Of a stretch of 60,000 bases of DNA, positions 40,901 through 46,900 are shown piece by piece (the first letter of the stretch is position 1; each line of letters opens with the position of its first letter). Under the pieces are notes generated by a model that saw nothing but the letters and a program-made list of their open reading frames with translations, was not told the DNA's origin and did not search any database. The position numbers and the translations under genes are program-made. The stretch is from Owenia fusiformis (taxonomy: Eukaryota; Annelida; Polychaeta; Sabellida; Oweniidae), in assembly GCA_903813345.2 (NCBI GenBank), contig CAIIXF020000005.1, positions 31,811,375 to 31,871,374 on the forward strand. The letters run 5' to 3'.

Positions 40901-43900
40901 AAAGAATTGATGTGTGGTTTTGATTGTAGGATTATAGTAGTAGCGTATGTATTTCATCTTGTAGGATGCCTTTATTATTATACATTAAGAGCTTTCCAAC
41001 CCTTCAGTAATATATCATAGTATATTAGTATTTTCCTTGTTCCATCTCGGTTTTCATACTACTCAGTATTTATATACTCTTCTTGTGCAGTCCTCATACT
41101 GCACTGTCCTTCTTTCTTGATGGTGAAGGCCTGATGTTTTAGATTTTCTAAAAAAAAGAAATTCCCAAATACATCACTGATATGCTTATCTCATGATTCT
41201 CTGCTTGGTTCTTGCTTTTGCTTTATTTAAGTTCATTATTAGCTAAATAAAAGTATTCAGTTATGAAAGTCAAATTTCATTAGAAACTCTTTATTTTCAG
41301 GGGTTGCTCAGAATTGGCAATTTTGTTAAAACTTGCCAATTTGGGATTTAACCCCAAAATTTGTGGAAAAGCACACTTGTCTTGAAATTTTTCTAATTAG
41401 AAATTAGGTTCTAGGATTCCTCCCGAGTCAGAGTATAACCCAGAATAGTATATGATTTAATTGAACATCTTTGTCTTTATTAACTAAACACTTTATTTCT
41501 AACTTGCTATCAGGAAGATCAATCTACTGAGGAAATTGAGGTAAAACAGTATTGTAATGCTATAGCCTTAATTGTATGTTGTTGTATTATTTTTCAATTG
41601 ATGTTATACTAGACAAGTATGGCCCCCATTTTATGTTGTTGTTTTTTTTTTATTATAGTTATCACTATTTGGTGTAATAGTATAGAGTTGTTATCATATT
41701 ATAGCCAAGCTGGACATGATAGTCGTATGTCGTAGAAAAGTTACTTTACAATGCTGTCATCTTTTTGACACAACAATTTTATTGTAGCATTTACTGTTCA
41801 ATGTTATAGTTAGGCCTTTTACACTACACTACAATATAATACAATACAATGCAATACAATAAATATTATAACACTCAATGCAATACAATAAATATTTTAA
41901 CACTATATAGGATTTATCACACAGTGTTGTACTTTTCTATGTTAGTATTATTTTATCAATGCATGTATAAATATTTTTCATACTGTACATTGTTCTGAAT
42001 TCATGATATTATTACATGTATTTGATAATTTTTATCGAACAGAGTTGATTATTGAAATGAATTAAAATTAAAAAATTAAAACCATGTGAACATTTTGAAT
42101 AGTAGCAGTCAATACTTAATTATATCTTCAAAAAAATAATTTATCTATTTTTCTCATTTATAGTCGAAAAAGGACATGGAGAATATCAAAAAGCAGAAGA
42201 AACTTGTTCAAGAAAGTGATATATCAATGGAAAGGAATGCTGCATATGTGGCACTCAGATGTGCAGCAGCTGTATGTAATGCACAGCGGGAACGTGTCCT
42301 CCTATTGGGTGATGCAAATGTGATGTCACAAACCCCCAAAGAGAAGAGTCAAGCCGACATGCCAGAGTTTGCCATATTGGATTTGGTTAGCTCATATGTA
42401 TTTGGAATTAAGAAGAAGATATACAAGAGTAAGTTCAACAAATTGTGGATATTAGTTGTAAAGGTTCCTAGTTTAATATTTTGGATTAATCTCTTGGCTC
42501 CTCCGCATAACTGAGATGTATATTAACAAAACATAATGCCATAATATTATGCTATATACCTTGTACACCTAGTCCCCTCAAAATTAAGGTTGATTGGTAT
42601 TAAAGGAAGTAGATGTAAGTCCTGATATAAGACAGTATTGTAATATTTGTATTTAACTTTTTGTGTGAAATTTTGCTAAATTCATTCGTAATAGTTTTTA
42701 CCGATGAGACTTGTTTGTTTACAGATGACATTGAGGAGGAAATGGCACCATTGATTGAGAGCTTGGAGCCTAAACATGTTGAGACATATGATGAGCAGGT
42801 TCACAAAGCTAAGCTCCTTGCCTGTGATATAAGTTGGATTCACTTGCTTGGATACCAAGCCATCCTGCAGAGATTGGGCAGCACAGGTGCACTGTCCACC
42901 AAGCCAGAGACGAAACCAGATGATGAGAACCACTCTCTTGGACCAGAGTTTGACATGGGATTCTTCAGCCACATGCAGTTTGACACAAGCCTCAATCACA
43001 ATGTTGTGAGATCTCTTGCGATTGGTCCAATGTGGAGCATCCGATTAGCCCAGATGCACAAATATTTGACGTCTAATCTGACCACGTATGCCGTGAACTG
43101 CACAGCTATTTACCCTCCTAGTGCCATACAGCTTGGAATGGGAGTGGAGACCCCTTGGACTGCAGAGATTAAACCGGTGTCTTCAAGTTACCAGGCAAAC
43201 TTGGTGTTTGCCTCAGACCCCGAACACAGCAAACATTTACCTGACTCCTCAGTGCCCCCTGGTGAGTAACAAATGGCAGGTGGTGACATTTTGCATGTTA
43301 ATGCCTTGTTGAATGCTACTTGTGTTCTCGTTTAAATTTTTACATTTGCACCTTCTAATTGAATAGTCTGTTCATGATACATAACCATGAAAATGTAGTT
43401 CTGGCTGTATTCTGAAACTAACTGTATCTTATAGATTAAACATAAGTTAAAATCTATTCTTGCAATTCAAGTTTTGATGTCAAAACATTACAATTGTCTT
43501 GTTTTTGACTTAGGCATTGATCATTTTGTACATGATATAAATTACTTTACAATATATAAGGCTTTAAAATTAAACTCCAGACCTTCCCTGTTATCAATAA
43601 GTTAAAAAATGTCATTGAATGATTTTTTGAATGTGTTAATTTCCTTTTTACCTTAGAATACTTGAAGCATTGTACATGTATACTGTTTGACTGTAGGTTC
43701 TCACCCTGAAGCATACAAACCTAACGACAAAGCTATTGTTGGACAGACAGAGGCAGATCTGACCACTCAGTGGTACCAGCCTAGCCTGGAGGAACACTTT
43801 ATGCCAGCCACAACTGTGTCAGGGAAGAAAGACAAGAGAGTCATGTTGATCTACTCCATGACTAGAAAGACAGGGACATTCCACAGTGCCATGCAATGGG

Positions 43901-46900
43901 TGTCTCTGAGCCAGCTCACTGATTTACATGATAGGTAAGATTTTGGGGAAAGTTCACTGATCTACATGATAGGCAAGATTTTTTTGTCCTCATCACAATT
44001 CCCAAGGTCTCAAGTGGACAGTGTTCAGTGATTAGTGTTCAGCACTTGATCTTTTGGGTCGACATCTGTACGAAATGGCAGGTGTTGACATTTTGCAAGT
44101 TAATGCCTTGTTGATAAAATATTAGGAAGTTCACTGGTCTTGAATGACAATGACAATCCACTATTCCACTCACATGCTACTCCTAGTTGTAATACATTTA
44201 CTGTATGTGGTATTTTATGTTTGACAGGCTTTCTGTTCTGAGACAGAGGGGAGAGATATCTCTGGGGGATAAGAAGACAAAGGAGTCAGTTGCTTCAACC
44301 CCAGCTGCTCCAACCAACACTAAGGGCAAGAAACAACGCATCAAGGCATTGTCTCCTAAAATAAAGAAAGATGACCATCTAGAGGTAAGGATATCCATAT
44401 TTCGAAGTTGTGGCGATTTGGCGAGTATACTTATGTCTGACTCCTAAATGTTAGTTTTGTTGAAATCTTATGACAAGGTGACATAGAGACACTAATACAT
44501 CCTGCAGCCATATTAAATAAGTAGCACTAATTTGTAAAGTACATATTGTATATGGATATATAGAATATTTAATTTTGACACACTGAGATGACACATGACA
44601 CACACTGCCATGACACTTTGATGACACACTGAGGTGATAAGCTGAGATGACACATTTTGATGGCACACTGTGGTGACACAATAATATGACACATTAGAAT
44701 TACACAATGAGGTGACACACTTTGATAAGATGAGAAAGGGTGCCTGAATCTTGCAATTGCTACTCTCTTACAACATTGAGTTCTATTCCTGCAAAATGTC
44801 CCCTCTAGATATGTAAACAGAATTCCTTGTGGCATAATATGGAGTGGTCATATTAAACATTTGACCGAGTGCAATGTTGAATGCTGACATATCATATCTG
44901 TGTAAGTGACGTTTTTCTTCGTCAACCACCTTTCTTGTACCCTTGACCATTCCATTTGGCCCAATGCAGTCAGGATTTAAAGCACAGCGAACACAAGGTT
45001 CAATCAAATGCTGCTGTATACGAGGAGTATCTAAAAGCAACATCCGACCTGGTTCTATCATGACCTGGTCTTCGTATTTATCAGGTGTAGTGTTGAAGTA
45101 TTCGAACATGTCTGGGTGTGTGTATTGTGCTGTCTTAACACGCACATGCCAAGATACGACTCCTGTCTGCATTAGTTGCTGTATGATGTCCTCCTGGTAG
45201 GATGTTTTAAACCTCACTGATGTGTCGCACCAGAAGATACTGCCAAATTCTCTCAGGGTCTCCTGAAAGTAAAAGGCTTTAATGGCTGAAAGATCCATCA
45301 TGATAAACCATGAGATCTCATTTCTTCTCAGCCCTGAGATGCCCACATTTCAGGTGAAGCAGAAAGATGCTATGAGCATCAGAATGAAAAGATCAGGAAT
45401 TCTGGCACTTCGACATGACTTGTACTGGGTTTGACTGAGTATTCGTAAATTTGGTATTTGAAATAATTTTAGTCAGGATATGAATTAATGGATAGGGCAT
45501 ATGGGGGGCTGTACTTCTATTCGGTTAGGACCAATTAAATTTTCGCAGATTTTTTTGGTTGGTTGGTTGGTCAGTTGTTTGATTGACATGAACAACTAAA
45601 ATTGGTACATAGTTTGATATTAGGGGAGGGGTTGATCTTGAATTCTGTGATCAATATCATCTTCACAATCCTGCTATTATTGAAATGTTCAGTACATTGA
45701 TGCGGTTACCCGCAATACATAGGCAACATTACTGTATGAATCATGTTCTGTTTCAATCAATCTTATGCGTATTCAAATTCAACCTAGGTAATTTCAAATC
45801 AATAAGAGTTATAGAAAATGATCTTCCAAAACGGTTCTATATTAACTACCAGGTTGCCATAACATTTGATATACTTAAAGGGTCTTTACTTTAACAAAAA
45901 ATGTTATACAAATGTCATATTATACAAACTTAAAGGAAAGCCATGCCCAAATACTGTTTATGTTTCTTTATACACTAATTGCTAATGTTGCTCATAATAC
46001 TGTACCTGGATGATTAGAACCTTAAAGGCATAGGTGCCAATGCTACTGACATGGGGAGGATAGCTTGAGAAATTGAAGTTCCTTATAATGCACTCTGGAC
46101 ATCTTGCCTCAATCTGAAATTCAACATACAATTTTAAATATTCTTGTACAACTATGTGCCAAGAGATATGCCCCATAGATCCTCTCTATAGCTAATGCCG
46201 GCATCTCTCAAGTTCAGGGGGCTACAGCCGCCATATCCTAATACATGTATAACCATATGTCCTTTATTCATCTATGCTTGCTGTATAAGAATATATGTTT
46301 ATTTGATGATTAGTGCATACTTGGCTTTACAATAACATATATCTAGATCATCGGTGCATCATTTTTATCCAATTTTTGATATTCATACAATTAAAATCTT
46401 CTCACCTGCTCAGTGGCATTGCCATTTAGACCAATGTTATACACAATGTGCTTGTTGTTCACATGAAACTCCCTTTTGTTTTCAAGAAAAACCAAAAATT
46501 CATTCAAGTGATTTGAGCTCAAGGCACTGATAAGAACAATATCCTTAAACGTTATAGAATTGTTCGATTTTGTCATTTGGTTAATTAAAGGTCTGGTGTA
46601 ATTTTGTTGATTATAATCCACTTCATGCTTTTGCATGTTTTTGAATTGTGCGTTATTGCAGGTTTCATATTTGCTATATAACACTATGAACACAATGGTC
46701 ACCACTGTTGAAATAAGTAGAGTCTTTGGACTGGTCATAATGGTGGAATCAAATTGATATTGAACGAAGTACTGTAAATCAATTGGATTAAATTAAAATA
46801 TTGTCTGCATGCAACAATTGGACATAAATCATCTACGAGTCTATTGTAATCAATGTCATGGTAAGCATCAACAGAAAACAAACATAATGGTATCTAACAT

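Noticed and set aside
44451-44835. Cys/Val/Ser-rich open frames on the minus strand (76, 64 and 88 codons)
   Set aside because: They translate the GACACA-type tandem repeat; three overlapping frames show the same low-complexity pattern.
45263-45346. N-terminal extension MGISGLRRN of the DUF1647 third exon
   Set aside because: A strong acceptor at 45263 and an in-frame join to the preceding exon show this is intron.
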